A DNA stretch of 64,000 bases. Source: Lewinellaceae bacterium. Its GTDB lineage: Bacteria; Bacteroidota; Bacteroidia; Chitinophagales; Saprospiraceae. Where the stretch lies: the NCBI GenBank assembly GCA_016708875.1, contig JADJFA010000007.1, positions 62,001 through 126,000 of the forward strand, in the 5' to 3' direction. The translations under genes were made by a program, and so were the position numbers. Below the pieces are notes generated by a model. That model saw only the letters and a program-made list of their open reading frames with translations. It made no database searches and was not told where the DNA came from. Position 1 is the first letter of the stretch; the number at the start of each line of letters is the position of its first letter. Positions 23,381-32,973 of the stretch are shown here, in pieces.

Positions 23381-25072
23381 ATGATGAACCGCACCGAAAA
23401 TCTCGATCGCCTGGCCAAAGAGGAGTTCGACCTCTGCATTATCGGCGGCGGGGCGAGCGGGGCGGGCTGTGCACTGGATGCTGCTTTGCGTGGCCTGAAA
23501 GTCGCACTTATCGAGAAGACCGATTTTGCTGCTGAAACCTCCAGCCGTAGTACCAAACTCGTGCATGGCGGTGTACGTTACCTCGAACAAGCGTTTAAAA
23601 ACCTCGATTTCGCCCAACTTCGTCAGGTGCGCCACGGCCTCGCTGAACGGCGATTCGTGCTGCAAAACGCGCCGCATCTCGCCCACCCACTTGGCCTGAT
23701 TACCCCTGTTTTTAGTTGGTGGGAAGGCTTGTACATTTCAAGTGGGCTGAAACTTTACGATTGGTTCTCAGGCCACCGATTGCAAGTGCCTGACAATCAA
23801 GTGGCAAATAGATTTCCTCCCAGCCGCTGGCTCAACAAAAGAGAAGCCCTGGAGATGATGCCCGGTCTTTCGCCCAACATTCACAGCGCAGTATTGTACT
23901 ACGACGGCCAGATGGACGATGCCCGCTATTGCCTCGCGCTCATTCAAAGTGCTGCCGAGGCGGGGGCAGTAGTAGTCAATCACCTGGAAGTCAATGGATT
24001 TCAAAAGAATGACAAAGGACATTTGGTTGCTGCGATTGTAAAAAATCAAGTTGAAAATAGTCCTGCATTCGAACTTAAAGCAAAGCAATTCCTGAATTGC
24101 ACCGGCCCTTATGCCGACGCTATCCGCCAAATGGCAAACCCCAGTCTAACGCCCCGCATTAGGGCTTCAAAAGGCGTTCACCTTGTGTTGCCGCAAGCGG
24201 TTTTTAACAGCGACAAGGCCATGCTCATCCCAAAAACCCGCGATGGGCGTATGGTTTTTGTCCTCCCATTCGAGGGTAGTTTGCTTCTGGGCACGACCGA
24301 TGAGCCCTATTTGGACCTGGAAAAAGAACCTGTGTTGGAAGCGGATGAAGTGCGTTTTTTACTTGAAACTTTACAGCCCTTTGTTTCAACAAAAATTGGA
24401 AAAGAACAGGTTAAAGCAGGGTTTGGAGGAATCCGCCCGCTCCTGCAACCCCCAAATAACCAAATCACCGTATCCACAAATCACCAAACCAAATCCCTCC
24501 TCCGCGACCACGAAGTGGAGCGCGACCCGATCTCCGGGCTAATTAGTCTCTTGGGTGGAAAATGGACAACCTATCGCCTGATGGCCCGCGACGCTGTAGA
24601 CACGGTATGTGGCGTTCTGGATGTTTCCGCTGATTGTCAAACAGAGAATCATCGTTTGGTTGGCGCCGAAAAATACGAGTTGGATTTATGGAAAAAAATT
24701 CGCGCCGAATTCAGTTTTGACGAGGACATTTGCCAACATTTGGCCTCAAAATATGGCGGTCGTGCCACTGTACTGGCGGCTTTAGCCGCAGGAAACTATG
24801 AATTGGCCGAGCGCATTCTGCCCAATTTCCCATTCCTGAAAGCCGAAATCGTCTATGCCGTACAGGAAGAAATGGCCTTGACTATCCGGGATTTTCTTGC
24901 CCGTCGCATCCGGCTTGAATTTTTAGATTGGGAGGCCGCCAGACAAGCCGCTCCCGTAGTTGCAAAATGGATGGGTAAAGCATTGGCCTGGTCCGAAACG
25001 GAACAAACGAAGAGAACAGAGGAGTATGTGGCGCTATTAGATTCCTTTCTGAAAATCTCAAAAAAGGCTTGA
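23381..25072 (+). CDS. glpD: glycerol-3-phosphate dehydrogenase
   Basis: The 563-residue FAD-dependent aerobic glycerol-3-phosphate dehydrogenase opens with the dinucleotide fold DLCIIGGGASGAGCALDA. It has TSSRSTKLVHGGVRYLEQ, LLLGTTDEP, GGIRPLL and GGKWTTYRLMA. It oxidises glycerol-3-phosphate to DHAP at the membrane and passes electrons to quinone. A patch of CAAATCACC-type repeat (about 24450-24495) is read in frame as PPNNQITVSTNHQTKS before the conserved LLRDHEVE, probably a loop insertion. It starts 15 bp after the restored galE stop and precedes glpF. Confidence 0.93.
   Translation: MMNRTENLDRLAKEEFDLCIIGGGASGAGCALDAALRGLKVALIEKTDFAAETSSRSTKLVHGGVRYLEQAFKNLDFAQLRQVRHGLAERRFVLQNAPHLAHPLGLITPVFSWWEGLYISSGLKLYDWFSGHRLQVPDNQVANRFPPSRWLNKREALEMMPGLSPNIHSAVLYYDGQMDDARYCLALIQSAAEAGAVVVNHLEVNGFQKNDKGHLVAAIVKNQVENSPAFELKAKQFLNCTGPYADAIRQMANPSLTPRIRASKGVHLVLPQAVFNSDKAMLIPKTRDGRMVFVLPFEGSLLLGTTDEPYLDLEKEPVLEADEVRFLLETLQPFVSTKIGKEQVKAGFGGIRPLLQPPNNQITVSTNHQTKSLLRDHEVERDPISGLISLLGGKWTTYRLMARDAVDTVCGVLDVSADCQTENHRLVGAEKYELDLWKKIRAEFSFDEDICQHLASKYGGRATVLAALAAGNYELAERILPNFPFLKAEIVYAVQEEMALTIRDFLARRIRLEFLDWEAARQAAPVVAKWMGKALAWSETEQTKRTEEYVALLDSFLKISKKA
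24450..24495. repeat. CACCAAA repeat patch H3 inside glpD
   Basis: Imperfect CAAATCACC units on the plus strand (complement of H1/H2), in frame within glpD. Confidence 0.6.
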
Positions 25073-25106
25073 ATGGCACCCAAATAAACGCATTACCAAC
25101 TAAACA

Positions 25107-25207
25107 AATCACCTTTACCCGCCATAGCACGAAGTGCGAAGGAGGGATAAACGAATCACCTTTACCCGCCATAGCACGAAGTGCGAAGGAGGGATCAACG
25201 AATCACC
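25107..25207. repeat. 47-bp direct repeat I1 before glpF
   Basis: Two 47-bp copies (25107-25153, 25154-25200), differing at one position, plus the first seven bases of a third. Each contains ACCCGCCATAGC, ACGAAGTGC and GAAGGAGGG, which can form a stem-loop. Related units: 28553-28600, 46278-46316 and the 5' end of the gene at 59443-60438. Confidence 0.9.
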
Positions 25208-25213
25208 ACTAAA

Positions 25214-25933
25214 ATGAATGTCTTTCTCGCTGAATTCCTCGGAACAGCCCTGCTCATCTTGCTCGGCGATGGCGTCGTAGCAGGTGTTGTACTGCGCGGC
25301 ACAAAAAACGAAAACTCGGGTTGGATTGTCATCACCATTGGCTGGGCATTGGCTGTTATGTTCGCTGTGTATGCAGTGGGTCATGTGAGTGGAGCGCACC
25401 TGAACCCAGCCGTCAGCATTGCATTGGCTGCCACGGGGCAATGGTCGAACCTGTTCACACCCAGTACATTGCCAATTTACCTGGCCGGACAAATGCTAGG
25501 GGCAATGCTTGGTGCAGGACTGGTGTATCTGCATTATTTGCCACATTGGGCACGCACCGAAGACGCTGGAGCCAAACTCGCAGTATTCTGCACAGCACCT
25601 GCAATCCGCCATACGACGGGCAATTTTATCAGCGAATTCATCGGCACATTTGTATTGCTCTTTGGGCTGTCTGCTTTGGGCGCAAACCGTTTTGCCGAAG
25701 GGCTAAACCCGCTTGTAATCGGTGCGCTGGTGCTCGCCATTGGCCATTCACTGGGCGGCACCACGGGCTATGCCATCAATCCCGCGCGGGATTTAGGTCC
25801 CCGAATTATGCATGCCTTGCTGCCCATTCCCGGAAAAGGTGGTTCAGATTGGGGTTATGCCTGGATCCCCGTTGTAGCGCCAATCTTGGGCGCTATTTGT
25901 GGGGCGATGGCCTATCGGGCACTTCTTTTGTGA
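25214..25933 (+). CDS. glpF: glycerol facilitator (aquaporin family)
   Basis: The 239-residue protein has six membrane segments and both MIP signature loops: SGAHLNPAVSIA (residues about 67-78) and GYAINPARDLGPR (about 190). The Asp after NPAR marks the glycerol-conducting subgroup rather than water-only channels. It lets glycerol in by diffusion; with glpD in the same run it forms a glycerol module, though no glycerol kinase is in the window. The start at 25214 (MNVFLAEFLGTALL) is the family start; upstream codons are repeat I1. Confidence 0.93.
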   Translation: MNVFLAEFLGTALLILLGDGVVAGVVLRGTKNENSGWIVITIGWALAVMFAVYAVGHVSGAHLNPAVSIALAATGQWSNLFTPSTLPIYLAGQMLGAMLGAGLVYLHYLPHWARTEDAGAKLAVFCTAPAIRHTTGNFISEFIGTFVLLFGLSALGANRFAEGLNPLVIGALVLAIGHSLGGTTGYAINPARDLGPRIMHALLPIPGKGGSDWGYAWIPVVAPILGAICGAMAYRALLL

Positions 25934-25966
25934 GTTAGAAAAAGTAATGTACCCAATTAATTAGAA

Positions 25967-26001
25967 ACCGCCCGCCGCGCAAAGAGCACGACGGGCGGTT
26001 G
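25967..26001. terminator. bidirectional terminator
   Basis: AACCGCCCGCCG and its near complement around a 12-base loop, between convergent glpF and the OmpA gene, with T-rich sequence on both exits. Confidence 0.7.
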
Positions 26002-26042
26002 TTATTTCAGGTTGTTCGAAATAAATCTCGCGTCACTGGATT

Positions 26043-27599
26043 TTACTTTACCAACAATTCAAACATCACGCGGCGGTTTTGCTCACGTCCAGCGGCTGTT
26101 TTATTGTCTGCAACAGGTTGGGTTTCTCCATAACCTGCAGAAGAAATGCGGTTAGCGGAAATGCCTTTGCTAACGAGGTAATCATAGCAAGACTTGGCGC
26201 GACGCTCGGATAAGTCCTGGTTCATTTTGTCATCGCCAACATTGTCTGTATGACCACCAATGTTAAGGCTGTACTCAGAGTAAGTGTTCATCACTGATAC
26301 CACTTCGTCAAGCACGGCGTATGATTTTTTCAAAAGAACAGCCTTTCCAGTTTCAAACTGTACCAATTTGATGGCACGCTCAAGTTTGGCCTTATCTTCT
26401 TTTTTGATTTCAGGGCAACCACGCAAAGCAGCAACCCCAGGCTTGTCTGGGCAACGGTCAGTGTCGTCAAAAATGCCATCGCCATCCGAATCAGGGCAGC
26501 CTTTGTGTGCAGAGTCTCCGCGCTTATCAGGGCAAGCGTCGTCTTTGTCCGCCACGCCGTCGCTGTCGCGGTCAGGGCAGCCCATGGTAGAAGCAGGGCC
26601 TTTATCGCCGGGGCATTTGTCTTCTTTGTCTGTAATGCCGTCGCCGTCGCGGTCAGGGCAACCCATAGTAGCCGCAGGACCGGCTTCACGTGGGCATTTG
26701 TCGCTTGCGTCGGTGATACCATCACCATCGGTGTCTGGGCAACCTTTCATGGCAGCGATGCCTTTCACATCAGGGCATTCGTCGTCGGAATCCATGATGC
26801 CATCGCTATCACGGTCGGGGCAACCCATTGTAGCAGCGGGGCCTTTCAAATCTGGGCATTTGTCATCGCCATCAGCGACACCATCGCCATCACGGTCAGG
26901 GCAACCCATGAGGTTTGCGAGGCCAGCTATATCAGGGCATTTGTCGTCGCCATCAGCAACACCGTCGCCGTCGCGGTCAGGGCAGCCCATGAGTGCTTTA
27001 AGACCCGGTACGTCAGGGCATTTGTCCTCCTTGTCGGATATCCCGTCCTCATCACGGTCAGGCTCTCCGAAATATACAACAAGACCGAGTCCATGCTGCC
27101 AACCCGGGCGGTTCTCGATAGAGAATCGGTATTGTGTTTGGGCGTTTAGGAATACATTGGGCATGATGCGGAAATTGAGGCCAGCACCAACCGGAATGTT
27201 CCAGTCAAATTCCTCCAGATCAAAATCCCAGGTAGTACCCATACCAAGATGTACATTGGGGTTTATGATAGAGTTTCGGCTACACAGATTGTTGTGGATG
27301 AGCAGGTCAAGGTTACCAATAATGCTGTTTCGGTTGGCTTTGGGGTAGGTAACCGTTCCGAATTTAGCCGGAACCATCAGCCAAGTGCCTTTGTGCAGAC
27401 GTCGGCCGTATGCAACTTCCACACCTCGATCGTTGGCATCTTTGAACACATCTTCCCAATCCTCCCAGGCAGGTGACGGGTTGATATAGTTGTTCCAAAG
27501 TGTGCGGAAAGCAAGGGATTGGTTTGGCTGAGCAATTGTGTCGTTTTGAACCAAAAAGAGGGCAAAAACTAAGCAAAGGATGGTAAATAATTTCTTCAT
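26043..27599 (-). CDS. OmpA-family outer membrane protein with thrombospondin type-3 repeats
   Basis: About 518 residues from the Met at 27599: signal peptide MKKLFTILCLVFALFLVQNDTIAQ, an N-terminal beta-barrel-like region (about 25-190), then eight tandem 25-28-residue thrombospondin type-3 repeats of the form GCPDRDGDGVADGDDKCPD, which bind Ca2+ in proteins of this kind. A C-terminal OmpA domain (about 400-515; LKKSYAVLDEVVSVM, LNIGGHTDNVGDD, NQDLSERRAKSCYDYL, SAGYGETQP) binds peptidoglycan. It probably ties the outer membrane to the cell wall. The DNA of the repeats is nearly identical, so recombination between units is possible. Confidence 0.93.
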   Translation of the reverse strand: MKKLFTILCLVFALFLVQNDTIAQPNQSLAFRTLWNNYINPSPAWEDWEDVFKDANDRGVEVAYGRRLHKGTWLMVPAKFGTVTYPKANRNSIIGNLDLLIHNNLCSRNSIINPNVHLGMGTTWDFDLEEFDWNIPVGAGLNFRIMPNVFLNAQTQYRFSIENRPGWQHGLGLVVYFGEPDRDEDGISDKEDKCPDVPGLKALMGCPDRDGDGVADGDDKCPDIAGLANLMGCPDRDGDGVADGDDKCPDLKGPAATMGCPDRDSDGIMDSDDECPDVKGIAAMKGCPDTDGDGITDASDKCPREAGPAATMGCPDRDGDGITDKEDKCPGDKGPASTMGCPDRDSDGVADKDDACPDKRGDSAHKGCPDSDGDGIFDDTDRCPDKPGVAALRGCPEIKKEDKAKLERAIKLVQFETGKAVLLKKSYAVLDEVVSVMNTYSEYSLNIGGHTDNVGDDKMNQDLSERRAKSCYDYLVSKGISANRISSAGYGETQPVADNKTAAGREQNRRVMFELLVK

Positions 27600-27856
27600 G
27601 GAGAGAATGGTTTGGTTATACACAGTCTTGAGAAAACACCTGTAAAACTAGTGTCAATCATTGATTTAACGCAGCAATGTTAGCCATTTTCTTAAATATG
27701 GGGCTGCGAATTTTTATCCCTTCTAAATTTGGCAATATTTGCACGAAATTTCAAAGGAAAATTCTTGCTCCTCTCAACTAGCGGTAGTTTTGTTCCTTCA
27801 AACAGCTCACATCGCTCCATCACTTTTCTCACTCCATCACTTCATAAATATAACGA

Positions 27857-28543
27857 ATGAGTTGGCTCTCTAAATTCTTTTCCTCGTCCATCGGCCAAAA
27901 GGTCATCATGTCTTTGACGGGGATTTTCCTTATGTTGTTTTTGATCGTTCACCTTTTGGGCAATTTCCAGTTGCTTAAGGATGATGGCGGCGAGGCTTTC
28001 AACACCTACGCCTTTTTTATGACCCACAATCCGGTCATCATGATCATCTCTTACTCGCTCTATGCTTTCATCTTGCTCCATACGGTTCAGGGACTGCGGC
28101 TGTGGCTATCCAACCGTGCATCACGCGGTGCTGAGCGGTATGCCGTGAGCCACACACGCGGTTCAGAGCGTTCGGCGCGCAACATGGCCTGGCTGGGGAT
28201 CGTTATTTTTATCTTTTTAATACTGCACCTGTGGCAGTTCTGGCTTCAAATGAAGATGGGTGTATTGCCCCCTGTCGAAGTAGCCGCCTACGACCACCCT
28301 GTTCAAAACCTCTATCTACCCGTTGCGGAAGCGTTCCAGAACATGTACTATGTCATTTTTTATGTCGTGTGTATGGTTGTAGTTGGATTCCACCTGTGGC
28401 ATGGGTTCTGGTCCTCATTCCAGACCCTGGGGCTTGCGCACCATAAATATACGCCCATTATCAAAGGCATTGGGTATGTGTATAGCATTGGCATCTCCTT
28501 GGGTTTTGCATTGATCCCGATCCTTTCTTATTTTTCAAAGTGA
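27857..28543 (+). CDS. sdhC: succinate dehydrogenase cytochrome b subunit
   Basis: A 228-residue membrane protein with five hydrophobic segments, of the b558 family (Bacillus/Bacteroidota type, one fused anchor). IVHLLGNFQLL, FILLHTVQGLRLWLSN, ILHLWQFW and GFHLWHGFWSSFQTLG carry the axial haem His residues. It anchors SdhAB and passes electrons to menaquinone. Followed after 150 bp by sdhA; the spacer contains repeats of families H and I. Confidence 0.93.
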   Translation: MSWLSKFFSSSIGQKVIMSLTGIFLMLFLIVHLLGNFQLLKDDGGEAFNTYAFFMTHNPVIMIISYSLYAFILLHTVQGLRLWLSNRASRGAERYAVSHTRGSERSARNMAWLGIVIFIFLILHLWQFWLQMKMGVLPPVEVAAYDHPVQNLYLPVAEAFQNMYYVIFYVVCMVVVGFHLWHGFWSSFQTLGLAHHKYTPIIKGIGYVYSIGISLGFALIPILSYFSK

Positions 28544-28552
28544 TTTCATTTA

Positions 28553-28650
28553 CCCGCCGTATCAGTCTCGGCAGGCGGGGGCGAAGGAGGGTCACCAAAT
28601 AACCACATACCCAAATCACCAAATCACCACCTACTCACCCCACCTACGCA
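28553..28650. repeat. mixed repeat patch (families I and H) between sdhC and sdhA
   Basis: A TTTACCCGCC...GCGAAGGAGGG unit (28553-28588) is followed by CACCAAATAACC/CAAATCACCAAATCACC units (28587-28635). Confidence 0.7.
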
Positions 28651-28693
28651 CCGCCTGCAGCGGCGTTTCGGCGGGTAAAAAAATCAACATTAT

Positions 28694-30625
28694 ATGGCCT
28701 CTGGCTCAATACTCGACTCTAAAATCCCTGCCGGCAAAATGTCGGAAAAGTGGGAGGAATACAAAGGACACGTGGCCCTTGTAGCGCCCAATAACAAGCG
28801 AAAGATTGACGTGATCGTGGTCGGAACAGGCTTGGCAGGCGCCTCTGCCGCTGCTTCTCTTGGAGAATTGGGATACAACGTGAAAGCATTTACTTTCCAC
28901 GATAGTCCACGGCGTGCACACTCTATCGCCGCGCAAGGCGGCATCAACGCCGCTAAAAACTACCGCAATGACGGCGACTCGGTCTATCGTCTTTTTTATG
29001 ACACCATCAAAGGCGGCGACTTCCGCGCCCGTGAAGCCAATGTGCACCGTTTGGCCGAGGTGAGCTCTGGCATCATTGACCAATGTGTCGCACAAGGTGT
29101 TCCCTTCGCCCGGGAGTACGGTGGGCTTTTGGACAACCGCTCCTTTGGCGGCACACAGGTATCGCGCACTTTCTATGCTCGCGGTCAGACTGGCCAACAA
29201 CTTCTCATCGGGGCTTACCAGGCCCTAAGCCGCCAAGTCGCGCTGGGCACAGTAAAACTTTACAACCGCCATGAAATGCTTGATGTGGTGACCATTGACG
29301 GCAAATGTCGGGGCATCATTGTGCGCAATTTGTTGACTGGCAAGGTGGAACGCCACGCGGCACACGCAGTAGTGATTTGTTCTGGCGGCTACGGCAATGT
29401 GTTCTACCTGAGCACCAATGCCATGATGTGCAACACCACGGCAGCCTGGCGAGCACACCGCCGCGGCGCATTTTTTGGCAATCCTTGCTACACGCAAATC
29501 CACCCGACCTGTATTCCGGTTTCTGGTGAATACCAGTCAAAACTGACCTTGATGTCCGAATCATTGCGCAACGACGGACGTGTATGGGTACCAAAATCAG
29601 CCAAAGACCGCTTGACCGATCCAAGGCAAATCGCAGAGGCCGACCGCGATTATTACCTCGAACGCCGTTACCCTGCCTTTGGCAACCTCGTGCCACGAGA
29701 CATCGCCAGCCGCGCTGCCAAAATCGCTTGCGATGAAGGTTTGGGTGTGGGCAAAAGTGGCCTCGCCGTGTACCTCGACTTTGCCGATGCCATTAAGCGA
29801 AAAGGCAAAGCCGCTGTGGAAGCAGCCTATGGAAACCTTTTCGAGATGTACCAAAAAATCACCGGCGACAATCCATACGAGACACCGATGCGCATTTACC
29901 CTGCCGTTCACTATACAATGGGTGGACTTTGGGTGGATTACGAACTAATGACCACTATCCCAGGCCTTTATGCATGTGGTGAGGCCAATTTCAGTGATCA
30001 CGGCGCCAATCGCCTCGGCGCATCTGCCTTGATGCAAGGTTTGGCCGACGGCTATTTTGTACTACCGTATACCATCGGTTCCTATCTGTCAAAAGAAATC
30101 AGCACTGGTACAATCTCGACCGACCAACCGGAGTTTGACCATGTGGAACGGCAGGTAAATGCACGAATCCAGCAACTTATGACCATCGGGGGGAAGCAAA
30201 GTGCAGAGAGTTTCCACCGTCGCCTTGGGCATATCATGTGGGACAAATGTGGAATGGCACGCAATGCAACAGGTTTAAAACAAGCCATCAACGAAATACA
30301 AAACCTCCGAAAGGAGTTTTGGAGCGATCTTTTTGTACCGGGCCGCACGGATGATTTCAATCCTGAATTAGAGAAGGCTTGGCGTGTGGCGGATTTAATT
30401 GAGTTGGGCGAACTAATGTGCCAGGACGCACTGGCTCGCGAGGAAAGTTGTGGCGGCCATTTCCGGGAGGAGCACCAAACTGAAAAAGGAGAGGCACAGC
30501 GCGACGACAAGAATTTTATGTACGTGGCAGCCTGGGAATGGAAGGGCGATGACATAAAGGCGGCATTACACAAGGAAAAATTGGAGTATGAAGAGGTGAA
30601 AGTTGCTCAACGGAGTTATGAATAA
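28694..30625 (+). CDS. sdhA: succinate dehydrogenase flavoprotein subunit
   Basis: The 643-residue protein has the FAD site DVIVVGTGLAGASAAASLGE, the covalent-FAD His block HSIAAQGGINAAKNY, the substrate region with TQIHPTCIPVSGEYQSKL, and the capping GLYACGEANFSDHGANRLGASALMQGLADG. This is the longer, non-proteobacterial SdhA subtype that pairs with b558 SdhC. It oxidises succinate to fumarate in the TCA cycle. Unusually, sdhB is not next: three unrelated genes (30692-32973) lie between. Confidence 0.95.
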   Translation: MASGSILDSKIPAGKMSEKWEEYKGHVALVAPNNKRKIDVIVVGTGLAGASAAASLGELGYNVKAFTFHDSPRRAHSIAAQGGINAAKNYRNDGDSVYRLFYDTIKGGDFRAREANVHRLAEVSSGIIDQCVAQGVPFAREYGGLLDNRSFGGTQVSRTFYARGQTGQQLLIGAYQALSRQVALGTVKLYNRHEMLDVVTIDGKCRGIIVRNLLTGKVERHAAHAVVICSGGYGNVFYLSTNAMMCNTTAAWRAHRRGAFFGNPCYTQIHPTCIPVSGEYQSKLTLMSESLRNDGRVWVPKSAKDRLTDPRQIAEADRDYYLERRYPAFGNLVPRDIASRAAKIACDEGLGVGKSGLAVYLDFADAIKRKGKAAVEAAYGNLFEMYQKITGDNPYETPMRIYPAVHYTMGGLWVDYELMTTIPGLYACGEANFSDHGANRLGASALMQGLADGYFVLPYTIGSYLSKEISTGTISTDQPEFDHVERQVNARIQQLMTIGGKQSAESFHRRLGHIMWDKCGMARNATGLKQAINEIQNLRKEFWSDLFVPGRTDDFNPELEKAWRVADLIELGELMCQDALAREESCGGHFREEHQTEKGEAQRDDKNFMYVAAWEWKGDDIKAALHKEKLEYEEVKVAQRSYE

Positions 30626-30691
30626 TCCTGACCACGTCAACAAAGAGTGGTAAAACCGACTAATAATTTAATCATTTTAAACTTTTAAACA

Positions 30692-31198
30692 ATGACAATT
30701 AAACATTTGGCAATCAGCCTTTTACTGGCTACGCTTGCCTTCGTCGGCTGCAAAAAAGACGAAGAGCCAACCCCAGAACCACCTTTGGCTACACATGCAA
30801 TCCTGCCTGGAGAAGGGATTAAGGAAGTAAGAATCGGTAATGCAATGCAAGTCGCGATTGACTTTTTTGGAACGCCTTTCCCTACTAATTCCTCTGCTAA
30901 TGGGATTTATACACACTTCATCATCTACGTCTCTAAAGGCGCAACGGTGTATAGTGAACCAACACCCACCGCCACTTTCGATCCACAGATGAAAATTGGA
31001 CGGATAAGATTATCGGCTCCTTTTGATGGGAAAACACTGAAAAACATTGGCATCGGCAGCACCAAAACCGAAGTAAAAGCGGCTTATGGCGACCCAACTA
31101 GTTCGAACCCAACATTCGGTGACGAATATGCCATAGGGATCACGTTCATTTACGACAATGCAGACAAAGTAAAGAACATTGATTTAGAGGCACCGTAA
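30692..31198 (+). CDS. lipoprotein, function unknown
   Basis: The 168-residue protein has a lipoprotein signal (MTIKHLAISLLLATLAFVGC, lipobox FVGC) and a Lys/Glu/Pro linker (KKDEEPTPEPP). Two similar halves follow, each opening with a glycine-led block (EGIKEVRIGNAMQVAIDFFG and NIGIGSTKTEVKAAYGDPTS) that recalls the BamE/OmlA-like or DUF4309 fold; I do not recognise a specific family. It is the first of three genes separating sdhA from sdhB. Membrane-attached, facing the periplasm or surface (inference). Confidence 0.7.
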   Translation: MTIKHLAISLLLATLAFVGCKKDEEPTPEPPLATHAILPGEGIKEVRIGNAMQVAIDFFGTPFPTNSSANGIYTHFIIYVSKGATVYSEPTPTATFDPQMKIGRIRLSAPFDGKTLKNIGIGSTKTEVKAAYGDPTSSNPTFGDEYAIGITFIYDNADKVKNIDLEAP

Positions 31199-31270
31199 AC
31201 TTTGTTGTAAAGCGAAAGCGGTCATTATCGTAGTCCCAAAAAGCCAAATGTTTTACAAAAGTTATATGCC

Positions 31271-32415
31271 ATGAAAACCTGCGTCGTGCTTTTTTCCCTT
31301 TCTTTTCCCTTCGGGGAATTGCTCGGGCAAAAATCAATCAAACTTGAAAATCCAAGTTTCGAGGCTGATTTACCCAGCCCAGGCAAAGTGCCCTCAGGCT
31401 GGGTGAATTTAGGCGCTGCAGATCAAACACCACCAGACTTATTCTTTGGGGTCAGCCCAAGATGGCAACACATACCTTGGTCTGGTGGTGCGCATGACGG
31501 GGACTTGGGAGGGCTGCAATGGTTTTTTAAAAAGGGAGCGGTTATTCATTCAGCCTTTGGTTGACAAGATCGAATGCACTCAAATCCACCCACGACCCCA
31601 ACAATCCTATGGTATCTAAAATCCAAGACTTCAACAATCCAACGATATTGAAAATATGGGGATACAATACGCAAACATCACAAGATGAACTCTTGGCCGA
31701 AAGTCAGCCAGTGAGCCATTCCAAATGGGTGCGATACGATTTTGTGCTGACACCGACGCTGGCTGACTACGACGAGTTGGATTTGATGGCTTGTTACGCA
31801 CCAGGATTCGAGCAACGACGGGCATTTTTTGGTTGGCCCCCGGCCCCGGGGTGGGGGGATTGGGGGGGGGGGGGGGGGGGGCCCCCCCCCTTTGCGGGGG
31901 GGGTTTTCCCGCCCCCCCCCCGGGGGGGGGGGGGGGGGGTTTTTTTGGGCCCCCCCCCCGGGGGGGGGGTTTGGGGGGGGGGGCGGCCCCCCCCGGCCCG
32001 GGCGGGCGGCCCCCCCCGCCCCCCCCCCCCCCCGCCCCCCGGGGGGGTTTTGGGGGGGGGGGGGGGGCCCCGGGGGGGGGGGGGCCCCCCCCCCCGGGGC
32101 CCCGGGGGGGGGGGGGCGGGGGGCCCCCGGTTGGGGGGGCCTTCCGCCCCCCTCCCCCCGGGGGGGCCCCCCCCCCCCGCTTTTTGTTTTTTTCCCCCGG
32201 GGGACCCCTCTTTTACCCGGGGGGCCCCCCGGGGCCCAACAGCGGGGGGGGCCCCCCCCGCCGCGGGGGGTGGGGGGGGGAGGGGGGCCCCGGGTTTGGG
32301 GGCTTTGGGCCCCCCCCCGGGGGCGGGGGGCTTTCCCCCCCCGGGGGGGGGGGGGGGGTACCAACGGCAATTTGCTGATTGACAACTGCTCCCCAATTGT
32401 AAAAATTGAAAAATG
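31271..32415 (+). pseudogene. secreted protein gene, broken by frame changes and a G/C tract
   Basis: Pieces of one gene are readable in different frames: signal-like start MKTCVVLFSLSFPF and KSIKLENPSFEADLPSPGKVPSGWVNLGAADQTPPDLFFG. Frames shift around 31450-31560. Then SFSLWLTRSNALKS, NPTILKIWGYN, DELLAESQPVSHSKWVRYDFVL and YDELDLMACYAPGFE; finally, after the G/C tract, TNGNLLIDNCSPIVKIEK and stop at 32415. The order matches secreted proteins of Saprospiria with an N-terminal carbohydrate-binding-like domain. The break between APGFE and NGNLLID is exactly the homopolymer tract, so the gene is probably whole in the organism and the sequence faulty. Confidence 0.65.
31839..32358. other. G/C homopolymer tract, probable artefact
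   Basis: About 520 bp made almost only of runs of G and C with rare T and A, unlike anything else in the window (which has ordinary composition), in the middle of a gene. Long poly-Gly/Pro/Arg reading frames through it on both strands are a trivial result of composition. Confidence 0.85.
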
Positions 32416-32973
32416 ACCCGATTAGTCCTCTTGTTTTGCCTTTTTAGCTCGGTCATGTTTGCGCAGGACCGCTCGGCACATATCTTATTGGGGTCACCTA
32501 TCGGCACATTGGGGGAAGGTGGCGAAGGACTGAAGGCTAAACCTGGTTTCGCCATCGGACTTGGCTACTGGTTTACCAATTCAAAAGGCAATGCCTGGTC
32601 TTTGGGCGCAGCATTTGTCTCGTTCAAACGAAAAAACGAAACCGAGAAGGAAACATTTGAATACCTAACCCTCCGCGTGATGCCTTTTGTGTGGCAATTG
32701 GATAAAAAGAAACAGTGGTACTTTGAGGGAGGTATTTTTGGAAATTACTTATTGCACCAGGAGTTTCAGGTAGGAGGTTCGGTTGTAAATTCCACCAAAC
32801 TAATCCAAAGAACCTACCTCGGGCCAAGTTGCGGTTTTGGTGTCCGGCTAGGGGATGAAGGCAGAAGCCGGATACTTTTGGGCATTCGCGATGAATTCGG
32901 TCTTTTGGGCTTTGGAAAAGGATCAACATTGAAGTTCAACACGATAACCCTGTTCGCAGGGCTGGAAATCTGA
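32413..32973 (+). CDS. probable outer membrane beta-barrel protein
   Basis: The 186-residue protein has a signal peptide (MTRLVLLFCLFSSVMFAQ) and alternating hydrophobic/aromatic strands (FAIGLGYWFTNSK, WSLGAAFVSFKR, WYFEGGIFGNYLL, YLGPSCGFGVRLG), ending in a short strand LFAGLEI, as expected of a small outer membrane barrel. Its start overlaps the stop of the preceding broken gene (ATGA), suggesting co-translation. No specific family recognised. Confidence 0.7.
   Translation: MTRLVLLFCLFSSVMFAQDRSAHILLGSPIGTLGEGGEGLKAKPGFAIGLGYWFTNSKGNAWSLGAAFVSFKRKNETEKETFEYLTLRVMPFVWQLDKKKQWYFEGGIFGNYLLHQEFQVGGSVVNSTKLIQRTYLGPSCGFGVRLGDEGRSRILLGIRDEFGLLGFGKGSTLKFNTITLFAGLEI

Noticed and set aside
26284..27348. 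354-codon open frame on the plus strand opposite the OmpA gene
   Set aside because: Antisense shadow of the thrombospondin repeats; the minus strand encodes an unmistakable OmpA protein.
31561..32555. Long open frames on both strands through the G/C tract (poly-Gly, poly-Pro, Arg-rich)
   Set aside because: They exist only because homopolymers of G and C lack stop codons; no start context, no family and contradictory frames overlap fully.
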